Below are positions 16,094 through 22,696 of a stretch of DNA of 22,768 nt, piece by piece (the stretch's first letter is position 1; each line of letters starts with the position of its first letter). The translations under genes were made by a program, and so were the position numbers. The stretch covers positions 1-22,768 of the forward strand of contig UQRY01000028.1 in assembly GCA_900543675.1 (NCBI GenBank). Reading direction: 5' to 3'. Source of the DNA: an uncultured Mycoplasmatota bacterium. Its GTDB lineage: Bacteria; Bacillota_I; Bacilli_A; RF39; UBA660. Below the pieces are notes generated by a model. It saw only the letters and a program-made list of their open reading frames with translations. It was not told where the DNA came from and made no database searches.

Positions 16094-16121
16094 AAAAAAG
16101 AGCTAATGATTTAGCTCTTTT
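16094..16121 (-). terminator. Intrinsic terminator after trmL, abutting the next SD
   Basis: On the minus strand an 11-bp stem (AAAAGAGCTAA / TTAGCTCTTTT, loop of 4) overlaps the trmL stop codon and is followed by six Ts (16099-16094). The AGGAG of the following gene starts at the very next base. Confidence 0.85.
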
Positions 16122-16650
16122 ATTCTGTATCCTCTCGTTCTAGAAAGTCGCTTCCTTTGTGGTGTTCATCCGAGGGTTCATCTCGATATAAATCTTTAAA
16201 ATTTTGTTGTCTTAGTACTTCGTAAACACATATTGCTACACAATTTGATAAGTTCAACGCTCTCACATTGGCAGTCATGGGAATACGCATACAATGTTCT
16301 AAATCATTTTTTAGTAATTCTTTAGGAATTCCTGTTGACTCTTTGCCAAAGATTAAATAGATTTCTTTATCTTGGTCAGAATAATCAAAGCTAGTATGTG
16401 GCTTGTGCCCATAACGAGTGAAATAGTAATAATCGCCAGGATTTTTTTCTTTGAACTCTTCGAAATTCTCATACACTTGATAATCTAACTTATCGATATA
16501 ATTAACTCCAGATCTTTTTAGATGAGCATCATCTAACTGGAATCCTAAGGGTTTAATTAAGTGTAATTTCGTATCCGTTGCGACACAAGTACGCATAATA
16601 TTTCCCGTATTAGTAGGAATTTCTGGTTCATATAATACAACATGAAGCAT
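16120..16650 (-). CDS. trmL: tRNA (wobble position 34) 2'-O-methyltransferase TrmL
   Basis: A SPOUT-class methyltransferase that uses S-adenosylmethionine to methylate the 2'-OH of nucleotide 34 in tRNA-Leu species. It has 176 residues against about 160 for the usual TrmL; the extra is an acidic, charged C-terminal tail. Signatures: N-terminal VVLYEPEIPTNTGNIMRTC (4-22), LIKPLGFQLDD, the knot motif LIFGKESTGIPKELL (about 103-117) and the final IPMTANVRALNLSNCVAI (about 128-145). Its ATG is one base after the stop of the thioredoxin-like gene and has no strong SD, so translation is probably coupled. Confidence 0.93.
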   Translation of the reverse strand: MLHVVLYEPEIPTNTGNIMRTCVATDTKLHLIKPLGFQLDDAHLKRSGVNYIDKLDYQVYENFEEFKEKNPGDYYYFTRYGHKPHTSFDYSDQDKEIYLIFGKESTGIPKELLKNDLEHCMRIPMTANVRALNLSNCVAICVYEVLRQQNFKDLYRDEPSDEHHKGSDFLEREDTE

Positions 16651-16651
16651 A

Positions 16652-17194
16652 TTAATTCACATCCATTATGCGTTGTTGATGGCGATCTAGAAACTCAACA
16701 GCTTTCTCTTTTGATAACGTTCCACCAGTACTGACTGTTAAAACATCTAATACTTTACCATCTTGGAAGACAACTAATGAAGGATACCCAAGAAGGTCAG
16801 TATCATAGAATTTATTGAATTCTTTAATGAATTTGGTTATGTTTGATTCTTTGGTTAGATTTAGATAGGTAATGCTATTCTCTAGTTGTCTTTCTTTTAC
16901 CACGTTTTGGAATTCTTCTTCAAATTTACGACAGTTTGAATCATTCACGACTCCGACATAAAGAATGGCATTTTCATTTTCTCTAATGTAGTTATATACT
17001 TCTTCGGTATTGATTTCTCTCATTAATACATTTCCAATAATTGGAGTATTCAACTGGTAGTTGACACCACTTAAATACCAATTTCTAAGTAGGAGAATGG
17101 CAAATATCGTTACGGCAAAAATTAAAATAATTTTGATGTAGCCTCCTACATTGTTTTTATTATTACTACTCTTATTTTTGGTATTTTTTTTCAT
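16652..17194 (-). CDS. Membrane-anchored thioredoxin-fold protein lacking one active-site Cys
   Basis: A 180-residue protein: a Lys/Asn-rich cytoplasmic start, one helix at about 19-38, then an extracytoplasmic thioredoxin-like domain. The cis-proline loop is present (GYPSLVVFQDG, Pro138). At the CxxC position it reads DSNCR: the first, nucleophilic cysteine is Asp85 and only the second (Cys88) remains; it is the only cysteine in the protein. Ordinary thiol-disulfide exchange is therefore unlikely. It may be a monothiol or a binding protein. AGGTGA decides the start. It lies 30 bases after the U32-family gene and is translationally linked to trmL. Confidence 0.75.
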   Translation of the reverse strand: MKKNTKNKSSNNKNNVGGYIKIILIFAVTIFAILLLRNWYLSGVNYQLNTPIIGNVLMREINTEEVYNYIRENENAILYVGVVNDSNCRKFEEEFQNVVKERQLENSITYLNLTKESNITKFIKEFNKFYDTDLLGYPSLVVFQDGKVLDVLTVSTGGTLSKEKAVEFLDRHQQRIMDVN

Positions 17195-17224
17195 AATTTC
17201 ACCTATCCTTATGAATTTATTTTA

Positions 17225-19504
17225 TCATACTTGCGTTAATTTGATAAGACGATTTTGGTATTTTTTTATGATATCCCGTGTTTGAGAAGCACTTTCATCA
17301 AAAAATTCAAGACGAAAGGTTCTAATCTTCATTTCGTATAGATTTTCGATATTACGTTCTATTGGTTTATAGTAGAAAAGATGGGTACAATTTTCTTCTT
17401 CGATCAGTGGATATTTTTCATGGTTGCGGTCGACTAAATAATATTTTTTCGCATCAGGTGTGGATGGCGTTGTTGGAGTAACTTTCAGATGCGGGATAGG
17501 ATGGTACTTCATAATCATTGCTTCTACTCTACCATAGGCGATTACTTCTAATTGATTAGTATCTATTTTCGAATTCGTGATTGCCTCGATATCTTCATCC
17601 TTACATTCGATAGAAAGTGTTACTCTTTTTAAACCTTGTCCAATTAGATAGTCTACGCTCTTGGCGTTGGTAACGTTCAAAAAATAATCACCAATCACTT
17701 CAGGCACAGAATGTTTTCTTGCGGTAATTATAGATCCAGTCTCCCCTATCAAAAGACGTTTTGGAGCCGGCAATGGGAAAACAGGGTTCAATCTACTTAG
17801 TCGTAAATATAGATTCGGAAGGTGATTGTATTTTTGATATAGATTTTCATCAGTAACATAAATGATAGAGATATTCTCTTTTAAACAAACTTGTAATTGT
17901 TCTTCGGTTCTTACTAAGGCATGAAGGCGTGGAGAAATTGGCTTGATGTTCACTAAAGAGACTGCTTGTTCTTGGTTAATGATTACTTGTTTTTTCTTAT
18001 TGCGCCTAACTTCTTCTAGCTCTCTACAAAGCGAGCGTCTAATCTCGTTTAATTCTTTTATAGGAATAAAGATATCAGGATCGATTTCCTTCTTTATTTC
18101 GGTAACAGTAAACGGAGTAGACCCCATTTTGGTTAGCTGTTCAATAATACGATCTTCTGGGGTTGGGGACTTGGTTGCTTCTTCGACAATTTTTTCTGCT
18201 TTTTCTACTAGATTTTCTTGATCATATAAACTGACTTGTAAAAGGCCTGTTTTTTTCGAAGCGGAAACGGTCAAGGTAATAGGAATTTTCTTTAATGGAT
18301 AGTTTTTTAGTTCTTCTTCTAGTTGATGGTCAATTGTTTTGCGTACGCTTCCTCCACTCTTTTCCAAGCCAATTTTATTGTCGACTTCAATGACGCTTCC
18401 TGGTAAGGCATGGTGTTGGAGTAATCCCTTTTGGTCATAGATAAAGTTTACGATCATGCCTTTATTTTCTGGAATGAAGCGAATACCATCTTCTTGATTT
18501 AATTCTTCTTCTAGTTTTATTTTTATTCTTTTCTTGGTGGCAGAAAGTACTTGTCCAAGGGGAATTCCATGATGACTAGGGCTTTTATTGTTCATTAAAT
18601 CTTTGTCAGACTCTTCAAAAAGATAGCCCTTTGTGAATTCACGGTTAAATAAAGCGTAAAGATTTTTGACTTGTTTCGGAGTTAGATGTGGTTTTTCATG
18701 GTTAGAGATACTATCCATCATCTGGCGATAGAGTCTGGTAATGTAGCCAATTGTCGTAGGGCTTTTCATTCTTCCCTCAATTTTAAAGCTGGTAATTGGG
18801 GAAGCCATTAATTTTTCCATATTATCTAATTCATTTAATTCTTTAGGGCTCAAGAGATATTTTCCAGATGTTGGGACTTTGGTTTCTTCTTCATATAAGG
18901 AAAATGGTAAGCGACAAATTCCTGCACAACTACCTCGATTTCCACTTCTGTCTAATAATAAGCTACTAAATAAGCACTCACCTGAATAGCAGATACAAAG
19001 TGCGCCATGAACGAAAACTTCTAGTTCGAGGTCTGTTGTTTTGGCTAAGTTTTCAATTTCGCTTAACGATAATTCTCTAGCTAAAACTACTCTAGTTATT
19101 CCTAATTCTTTTAATAGCTTCAATTGATTACTATTATGATTATGCATCTGCGTTGAGGCATGAATCTCTAAGTTAGGGAAACGTTCATGAACAGCACTGA
19201 TTAATCCCAAATCTTGCATAATTAACGCATCTACACCATTTTGATAAAGAAATTCTACGTAGTCTAAAGCTTCTTTCATTTCATGTTCATAAACTAAAGT
19301 ATTTACGGTAATATAAATTTTTACTCCATATAAATGACAATAAGAAATAGCTTCTTTTAATTCTTCCTCGTTGAAGTTTGGAGCGAATGATCTTGCGCCG
19401 AATTTTTTCCCTCCTAAATAAACGGCATCACAGCCATTATGGATCGCTTGTTTTAACGTTTCAAAATCGCCAGCTGGAGCAAGTAATTCTTTTTTTATTT
19501 TCAT
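17225..19504 (-). CDS. U32 peptidase-family protein, RlhA/TrhP-like RNA hydroxylation factor
   Basis: The protein has 759 residues. The N-terminal half is a U32 barrel opening with LLAPAGDFETLKQAI (7-21). The U32 signature FVHGALCICYSGECLFSS spans about 164-181. Cys170, Cys177, Cys193 and Cys197 (in RGSCAGICR) match the likely Fe-S cysteines of this family. Members RlhA and TrhP act in prephenate-dependent hydroxylation of 23S rRNA C2501 and of tRNA U34. The length, with a DUF3656-like middle (about 370-490) and long C-terminal part, is closer to RlhA. A protease role is an old family label and less likely. It heads a unit with trmL, another RNA-modification gene. It has its own promoter; AAAGGATAGG supports the start. 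Confidence 0.85.
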   Translation of the reverse strand: MKIKKELLAPAGDFETLKQAIHNGCDAVYLGGKKFGARSFAPNFNEEELKEAISYCHLYGVKIYITVNTLVYEHEMKEALDYVEFLYQNGVDALIMQDLGLISAVHERFPNLEIHASTQMHNHNSNQLKLLKELGITRVVLARELSLSEIENLAKTTDLELEVFVHGALCICYSGECLFSSLLLDRSGNRGSCAGICRLPFSLYEEETKVPTSGKYLLSPKELNELDNMEKLMASPITSFKIEGRMKSPTTIGYITRLYRQMMDSISNHEKPHLTPKQVKNLYALFNREFTKGYLFEESDKDLMNNKSPSHHGIPLGQVLSATKKRIKIKLEEELNQEDGIRFIPENKGMIVNFIYDQKGLLQHHALPGSVIEVDNKIGLEKSGGSVRKTIDHQLEEELKNYPLKKIPITLTVSASKKTGLLQVSLYDQENLVEKAEKIVEEATKSPTPEDRIIEQLTKMGSTPFTVTEIKKEIDPDIFIPIKELNEIRRSLCRELEEVRRNKKKQVIINQEQAVSLVNIKPISPRLHALVRTEEQLQVCLKENISIIYVTDENLYQKYNHLPNLYLRLSRLNPVFPLPAPKRLLIGETGSIITARKHSVPEVIGDYFLNVTNAKSVDYLIGQGLKRVTLSIECKDEDIEAITNSKIDTNQLEVIAYGRVEAMIMKYHPIPHLKVTPTTPSTPDAKKYYLVDRNHEKYPLIEEENCTHLFYYKPIERNIENLYEMKIRTFRLEFFDESASQTRDIIKKYQNRLIKLTQV

Positions 19505-19580
19505 ATCTATCCTATCCTTTTACTTTTCTTTTGAGCTTTTTTCATTAGATAATCCAACGTTTTGGTTTTTCTCTTGCCCT

Positions 19581-19609
19581 ATTATATCACGTATAGGATA
19601 GATTGTCTT
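19581..19609 (-). promoter_or_regulatory. Extended -10 promoter of the U32-trmL unit
   Basis: On the minus strand AAGACA (19604-19609), a 17-base spacer ending TGA, and TATAAT (19581-19586), so an extended -10. It lies in the 151-base gap between ylmC and the U32 gene; the rest of the gap shows no gene. Confidence 0.7.
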
Positions 19610-19655
19610 CGTTTTTAAAGTAATCAATTTTTATGAAATTTAAATTGTCTTCATT

Positions 19656-19898
19656 TTATGGTAGTCCAATTTTCACTAGGATTACATCTTCGCCAATTTT
19701 GGTAATGCTATGCCATTTTATTTCAGTATCCACGCTATTACTACGGTTAAAGAAATGGAAAAAGTTTTTGTTGGGTTCGATGATAAAGGATACGATATTG
19801 CCTGTTTCTTCGTCTATTTTTACATCAATAATGTTTCCTACATTTCTACCATCACTAATATTAACAATATCTTTGCTTTGTAAATCCGATAATCTCAT
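19656..19898 (-). CDS. ylmC: YlmC/YmxH-family PRC-barrel protein
   Basis: An 80-residue protein of the PRC-barrel YlmC/YmxH family, small proteins linked to sporulation in Bacillota with no settled biochemical role. The whole protein is the domain: MRLSDLQSKDIVNISDGRNV, then IIDVKIDEETGNIVSFIIEP, ending KIGEDVILVKIGLP. I chose the ATG at 19898 rather than an upstream in-frame one at 19940: AGGTGG lies right before it, the family length is about 80, and the longer start falls inside the terminator hairpin of the previous gene. In Bacillus, ylmC also lies downstream of sigG, so the neighbourhood is conserved. Confidence 0.85.
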   Translation of the reverse strand: MRLSDLQSKDIVNISDGRNVGNIIDVKIDEETGNIVSFIIEPNKNFFHFFNRSNSVDTEIKWHSITKIGEDVILVKIGLP

Positions 19899-19921
19899 AT
19901 TACCACCTAACAAAGTATATG

Positions 19922-19948
19922 AAAAAAAGACATTGTTCATGTCTTTTT
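19922..19948 (-). terminator. Intrinsic terminator between the 201-aa gene and ylmC
   Basis: On the minus strand a 10-bp stem (AAAAAGACAT / ATGTCTTTTT, loop of 5) overlaps the stop codon of the 201-aa gene and is followed by a T-tract. ylmC begins only 24 bases further on, so it must be read through or use a promoter I cannot see. Confidence 0.8.
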
Positions 19949-20552
19949 ATCTGTTTAGTTTTCTGGTCTTTAGTTGTTGTAGAGCCAATGCTCCTTTCAC
20001 ATTGTAATTAATTCTTTCATAGTCCAATACATCGGTAGGATAGTTCCAGTAGTGGTCTACTTTTTCACTAAATAATTCAAACTCATTGAAATCCATCGGT
20101 AGAAAATCGAGATAAGCAATTTCTACCTTAATGCTTCTTTTTAAGACATAGCGGTTTTCTGAAGTGAGGTCGTGAAGGAATGGACGGTAAAAACAGTATA
20201 GCTCCCCTTTTCTTATTTTACCGTTTGAAAAATCGCAAGTTGTTTCTTTGGCACATATTTTCTCCCTTATCGATGGATAAAAATTAACCACATGATTAGA
20301 GGGGAAGAAATAATGAGAACTCTTTTCTAGTTTCAACTGGCAGATTGTAGTATAAATTTCTCTAATGGAAGCACCAGCTTTATTTTGAACGACTTGCTTC
20401 CCAATTGGTTCGGTAGCTAGCTCTTCTAAAGTTTGGTAATAAATGCTTACTATTTCTGGATTCAAACTTTTCTTGATTTTTTCTAGTGGGTAATCTAACC
20501 AGGCGTTTTCTTCCATAATTGGATAGCTTTTATCATCTAGTATTTCGCTCAT
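19947..20552 (-). CDS. Unrecognised 201-aa protein between sigG and ylmC
   Basis: I do not recognise a family. The protein has no signal peptide or membrane segment and looks soluble and cytoplasmic. It has four cysteines, in TICQLK, KICAKETTCDF and LYCFYRPF; the last three lie within about 25 residues and could bind metal, though no classic zinc motif is present. The C-terminal third is rich in aromatic and acidic residues (FLPMDFNEFELF, VDHYWNYP). AGGTGAG 5 bases before the ATG decides the start. It follows sigG by 31 bases and is closed by a terminator, so it is probably expressed with sigG and may act in sporulation (inference). Confidence 0.6.
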   Translation of the reverse strand: MSEILDDKSYPIMEENAWLDYPLEKIKKSLNPEIVSIYYQTLEELATEPIGKQVVQNKAGASIREIYTTICQLKLEKSSHYFFPSNHVVNFYPSIREKICAKETTCDFSNGKIRKGELYCFYRPFLHDLTSENRYVLKRSIKVEIAYLDFLPMDFNEFELFSEKVDHYWNYPTDVLDYERINYNVKGALALQQLKTRKLNR

Positions 20553-20583
20553 TATCTCACCTGCTTCAACCTATTCGGTGGTT

Positions 20584-21360
20584 TTATTTTAGCACTTTTT
20601 TTAAGGTATTAATAGCATTTTTTTCTAGCCTAGAAATTTGGGCTTGACTGATACCAAGCTCGGTCGCAATCTCCATTTGAGTTTTGCCCATGATATAACG
20701 CTCGTCAATGATGTACTTTTCTCGTTCCTCTAGATCATTAATGGCATGATCTAGTGCTAAGTTAATATCTAGATCGGCAGAAGCAACTTTCTTATCTTCG
20801 ATCTGGTCGCAAAGATAAATGGTGTCTCCCCCATCATTATAGATCGGTTCGAAAATGCTGACGGGACTCTTCATTGAGTCTAAAGCGGTGATTACTTCGT
20901 AATCTTTTACTCCTAATGATTTAGCTACTTCTTCCAGTGGAACTTCTTTTCCTTGTTCTAGAGTTAAACGCTCTTTTTCTTTTAGACTATTGTAAGCTAG
21001 ATCTTTTAGAGAACGGCTAACCCTAACACTGTTGTTGTCTCGTAAGTACCTTTTTACTTCTCCTAGTATCATAGGAACAGCATAGGTGGATAGTTTTACT
21101 CCATGAGAAATGTCAAAATTATCAATTGCTTTTACTAAGCCGATACAACCAACCTGAAACAAGTCATCTAAGTTTTCATTACGACGGTTGAATCGTTTTA
21201 AGATACTCAGGACTAGTTTTAGATTACCTTCAATTAATTCTTCACGAGCAGTGGGATCATTTTCTTTCATTCTTCTAAAAAGATTTTCGGTCTCCTCACT
21301 GCTCAATACTTTCATGCTCGCTGTATTCACGCCACTAATTTCTACTTTGTGACGTGCCAT
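20584..21360 (-). CDS. sigG: Sporulation sigma factor SigG (late forespore)
   Basis: RNA polymerase sigma factor for late forespore genes. It has 258 residues, about the length of Bacillus SigG (260), and is similar to it along its length. Notable are the N-terminus MARHKVEISGVNTASMKVL, region 2 with DDLFQVGCIGLVKAIDNFD and KLSTYAVPMILGEVKRYLRD, the SigF/SigG-type stretch VSIFEPIYNDGGDTIYLCDQ (about 171-190), and region 4.2 GKTQMEIATELGISQAQISR. Sigma-F is the nearest alternative, but the start and length favour SigG. The SD AAGGAG lies 9 bases upstream, inside a long hairpin that begins at the stop of the preceding gene. No spoIIGA or sigE is directly upstream, unlike in Bacillus. Confidence 0.93.
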   Translation of the reverse strand: MARHKVEISGVNTASMKVLSSEETENLFRRMKENDPTAREELIEGNLKLVLSILKRFNRRNENLDDLFQVGCIGLVKAIDNFDISHGVKLSTYAVPMILGEVKRYLRDNNSVRVSRSLKDLAYNSLKEKERLTLEQGKEVPLEEVAKSLGVKDYEVITALDSMKSPVSIFEPIYNDGGDTIYLCDQIEDKKVASADLDINLALDHAINDLEEREKYIIDERYIMGKTQMEIATELGISQAQISRLEKNAINTLKKVLK

Positions 21361-21406
21361 AAAAAAAATCTCCTTTCGTATTCATTTTGAAACGAAAGAG
21401 AGATTT
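21361..21406 (-). promoter_or_regulatory. Hairpin sequestering the sigG Shine-Dalgarno / terminator-like
   Basis: In the RNA, AAATCTC-T-CTTTCGT (21406-21392) pairs with ACGAAAGGAGATTT (21379-21366): 14 bp with one bulged base. The loop can pair further (TTCA/TGAA). The 3' arm holds the complete sigG SD (21370-21375), and eight Ts run to the ATG. The 5' arm touches the stop codon of the upstream gene. It can act as an intrinsic terminator of that gene, as a block on sigG translation, or as both. Confidence 0.85.
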
Positions 21407-22162
21407 CTATTCATTTTCATATACAGTTATTGAGGTTGTTCCTTCGAAGTATTCGATATTGGCATTACACCAAGCTAAATCTGGTTCATTTCCGGCACCA
21501 AAGGTTTTGGTTAGGTTAATAACGACGATGTTGTCTACATAGGCGTCTATATCACCTGAGTTACCAATTCCTACTTGAGCAAATATTTCTGGATATTTTT
21601 CTACTTCCCCAATTATTCCCTTTCTGATAAAACCATCTGTGACATTGCTGTCACTATATTTACCCTCTACTTCTTTGATTGCTTGTCCATAAGTACTGCC
21701 TATGTCAGCATCTCTATTGTAGCTGAGGCCAGAATTTAAACCGCCAGAGAAAAGTGAACTAATATAAGTTGACGCTCCAAAATAAATTTTATCCCCTTGG
21801 GAAATAGCCCCTGATAAGCGTTGATACTGCCAACCATTTGGGCTGATATGTAAACTTTTACTACCAGACTTATAAACATCTGACACTATTTCATTTTGGG
21901 TTGTATTAGTCGTACTAAGCATATCTGTAGTCCACCCTTGTGCTCCTTCTTCAAATCCTCCATTTGTTACCATATTTCTAAGTTGATAAGTGGTACCTTT
22001 TACACCACTTGCTTCCATTTTGATGGTATCTGCCATATTACTGACATTTTTTTCTCCTGTGGATAGAATGGATAAAATTAAAAGTAATACTAAAATAATG
22101 ATTGTCGATGCCCCGTATAAAACAACAGAAGCAGCAAATCCTTTATTATTTAATTTCTTCAT
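21407..22162 (-). CDS. Prepilin-like secreted protein with carbohydrate-binding-like module
   Basis: The protein has 251 residues. The N-terminus MKKLNNKGFAASVVLYG followed by a long hydrophobic helix (to about residue 32) is a class III/type IV prepilin-like leader (possible cut after Gly8), but the usual Glu at position 5 of the mature chain is missing. From about residue 65 a beta-sandwich module starts with MVTNGGFEEGAQGWTT and continues with YKSGSKSLHISPNGWQYQRL, as in family 4/9-type carbohydrate-binding modules. It ends with LTKTFGAGNEPDLAWCNANI and YFEGT, a pattern also common in surface and phage minor structural proteins of Bacillota. A surface pseudopilin that binds glycan is likely. 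It may be a substrate of the filament machine about 7.5 kb away. It directly precedes sigG. Confidence 0.75.
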   Translation of the reverse strand: MKKLNNKGFAASVVLYGASTIIILVLLLILSILSTGEKNVSNMADTIKMEASGVKGTTYQLRNMVTNGGFEEGAQGWTTDMLSTTNTTQNEIVSDVYKSGSKSLHISPNGWQYQRLSGAISQGDKIYFGASTYISSLFSGGLNSGLSYNRDADIGSTYGQAIKEVEGKYSDSNVTDGFIRKGIIGEVEKYPEIFAQVGIGNSGDIDAYVDNIVVINLTKTFGAGNEPDLAWCNANIEYFEGTTSITVYENE

Positions 22163-22189
22163 CCTATCACCCTATCTTACTCTATATTC

Positions 22190-22217
22190 ATTATATAACA
22201 TTTTTTAAAGATTGCAA
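22190..22217 (-). promoter_or_regulatory. Sigma-A-type promoter of the prepilin-like gene (and sigG by read-through)
   Basis: On the minus strand TTGCAA (22212-22217), a 16-base spacer and TATAAT (22190-22195), about 28 bases before the ATG. No sigma-F-type promoter for sigG is evident in the 46-base gap, so this promoter might supply sigG through the hairpin. Confidence 0.65.
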
Positions 22218-22292
22218 CTTTTTATTTGCAGAAAAAATTTCTGAAGGCAATTATTTAAATTATGTAGAATTAAATTTTTTTGTCACTTTCGA

Positions 22293-22322
22293 TTGACTTT
22301 CTTACCTATTTTATATTATATT
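22293..22322 (+). promoter_or_regulatory. Plus-strand promoter before the 25-codon ORF
   Basis: TTGACT (22293-22298), 18-base spacer, TATATT (22317-22322). The surrounding AT-rich sequence allows other -10 choices (TATTAT at spacing 15). It points into a short unit with SD, small ORF and terminator. Confidence 0.5.
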
Positions 22323-22368
22323 GAAGAAGTGGGTTGCATTTTTTTGAAAAGAATAAGGAGATACTATT

Positions 22369-22446
22369 ATGGAAAAAATTTATGAATACTTTGGTAGTTA
22401 TGGGGTTTTTAAAATTATCAATAAAGGAAGAAGAACATATCGATAA
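22369..22446 (+). CDS. 25-aa small protein candidate
   Basis: A short ORF, MEKIYEYFGSYG followed by a basic end (INKGRRTYR). It is supported by a full AAGGAG SD (22355-22360) 8 bases upstream, a promoter before it and a terminator just after it. The peptide would be amphipathic and basic, with aromatic residues on one side, so membrane binding is possible. I recognise no family. A 60-codon ORF in another frame (22334-22516) overlaps it but starts at TTG without an SD and runs through the terminator. The unit could instead be a small RNA. Confidence 0.5.
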   Translation: MEKIYEYFGSYGVFKIINKGRRTYR

Positions 22447-22452
22447 ATTCAT

Positions 22453-22478
22453 AAGACTTAAAAATATGTCTTTTTTTT
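22453..22478 (+). terminator. Terminator of the small plus-strand unit
   Basis: AAGACTTA, loop AAAA, TATGTCTT (one T-T mismatch) running into eight Ts. It starts 6 bases after the stop of the 25-codon ORF. Confidence 0.65.
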
Positions 22479-22481
22479 GGC

Positions 22482-22513
22482 AAAAAATAAGACACTACTT
22501 ATCGCAGTGTCTT
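22482..22513 (-). terminator. Terminator of the tRNA-Ser gene
   Basis: On the minus strand an 8-bp stem (AAGACACT / AGTGTCTT, loop of 9) followed by ATTTTTT, about 28 bases after the tRNA 3' end. Confidence 0.75.
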
Positions 22514-22541
22514 TAACCCTATATAGGGATAATTTTAAATA

Positions 22542-22633
22542 TGGCGGAGACAGAGGGATTTGAACCCTCGCGCCAGTATTCCCGACCTACACCCTTAGCA
22601 GGGGCGCCTCTTCAGCCTCTTGAGTATGTCTCC
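22542..22633 (-). tRNA. tRNA-Ser (anticodon GCU)
   Basis: The minus strand folds as a class II tRNA: acceptor GGAGACA pairs perfectly with TGTCTCC, followed by discriminator G and an encoded CCA. The anticodon stem is CGCCC/GGGTG with loop CTGCTAA, so the anticodon is GCT, reading AGC/AGU serine codons. The long variable arm is typical of tRNA-Ser. The T arm is GAGGG TTCAAAT CCCTC. Length 92 bases. Confidence 0.97.
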
Positions 22634-22667
22634 ATTTTAGAAACGGCTCATTGCATCCGTAGTTATA

Positions 22668-22696
22668 ATGATACCGTATTCTTTAAAACTTGTCAA
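22668..22696 (-). promoter_or_regulatory. Promoter of the tRNA-Ser gene
   Basis: On the minus strand a perfect TTGACA (22691-22696), 17-base spacer and TATCAT (22668-22673), about 28 bases before the tRNA 5' end. Beyond it to the window edge I see nothing. Confidence 0.75.

Noticed and set aside
17943..18221. Plus-strand 92-codon ORF inside the U32-family gene
   Set aside because: It is fully antisense to a well-supported gene, with no SD or promoter.
19633..20007. Plus-strand 124-codon ORF across ylmC and the 201-aa gene
   Set aside because: It is antisense to two supported genes and crosses a terminator hairpin.
21392..21440. Sigma-F/G-like promoter before sigG
   Set aside because: TGAATA and TGTATA occur near the end of the upstream gene, but no matching -10 lies at a suitable distance.
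22334..22516. Plus-strand 60-codon ORF overlapping the 25-codon one
   Set aside because: TTG start without SD, reads through the T-tract terminator, and competes with a frame that has a full AAGGAG.
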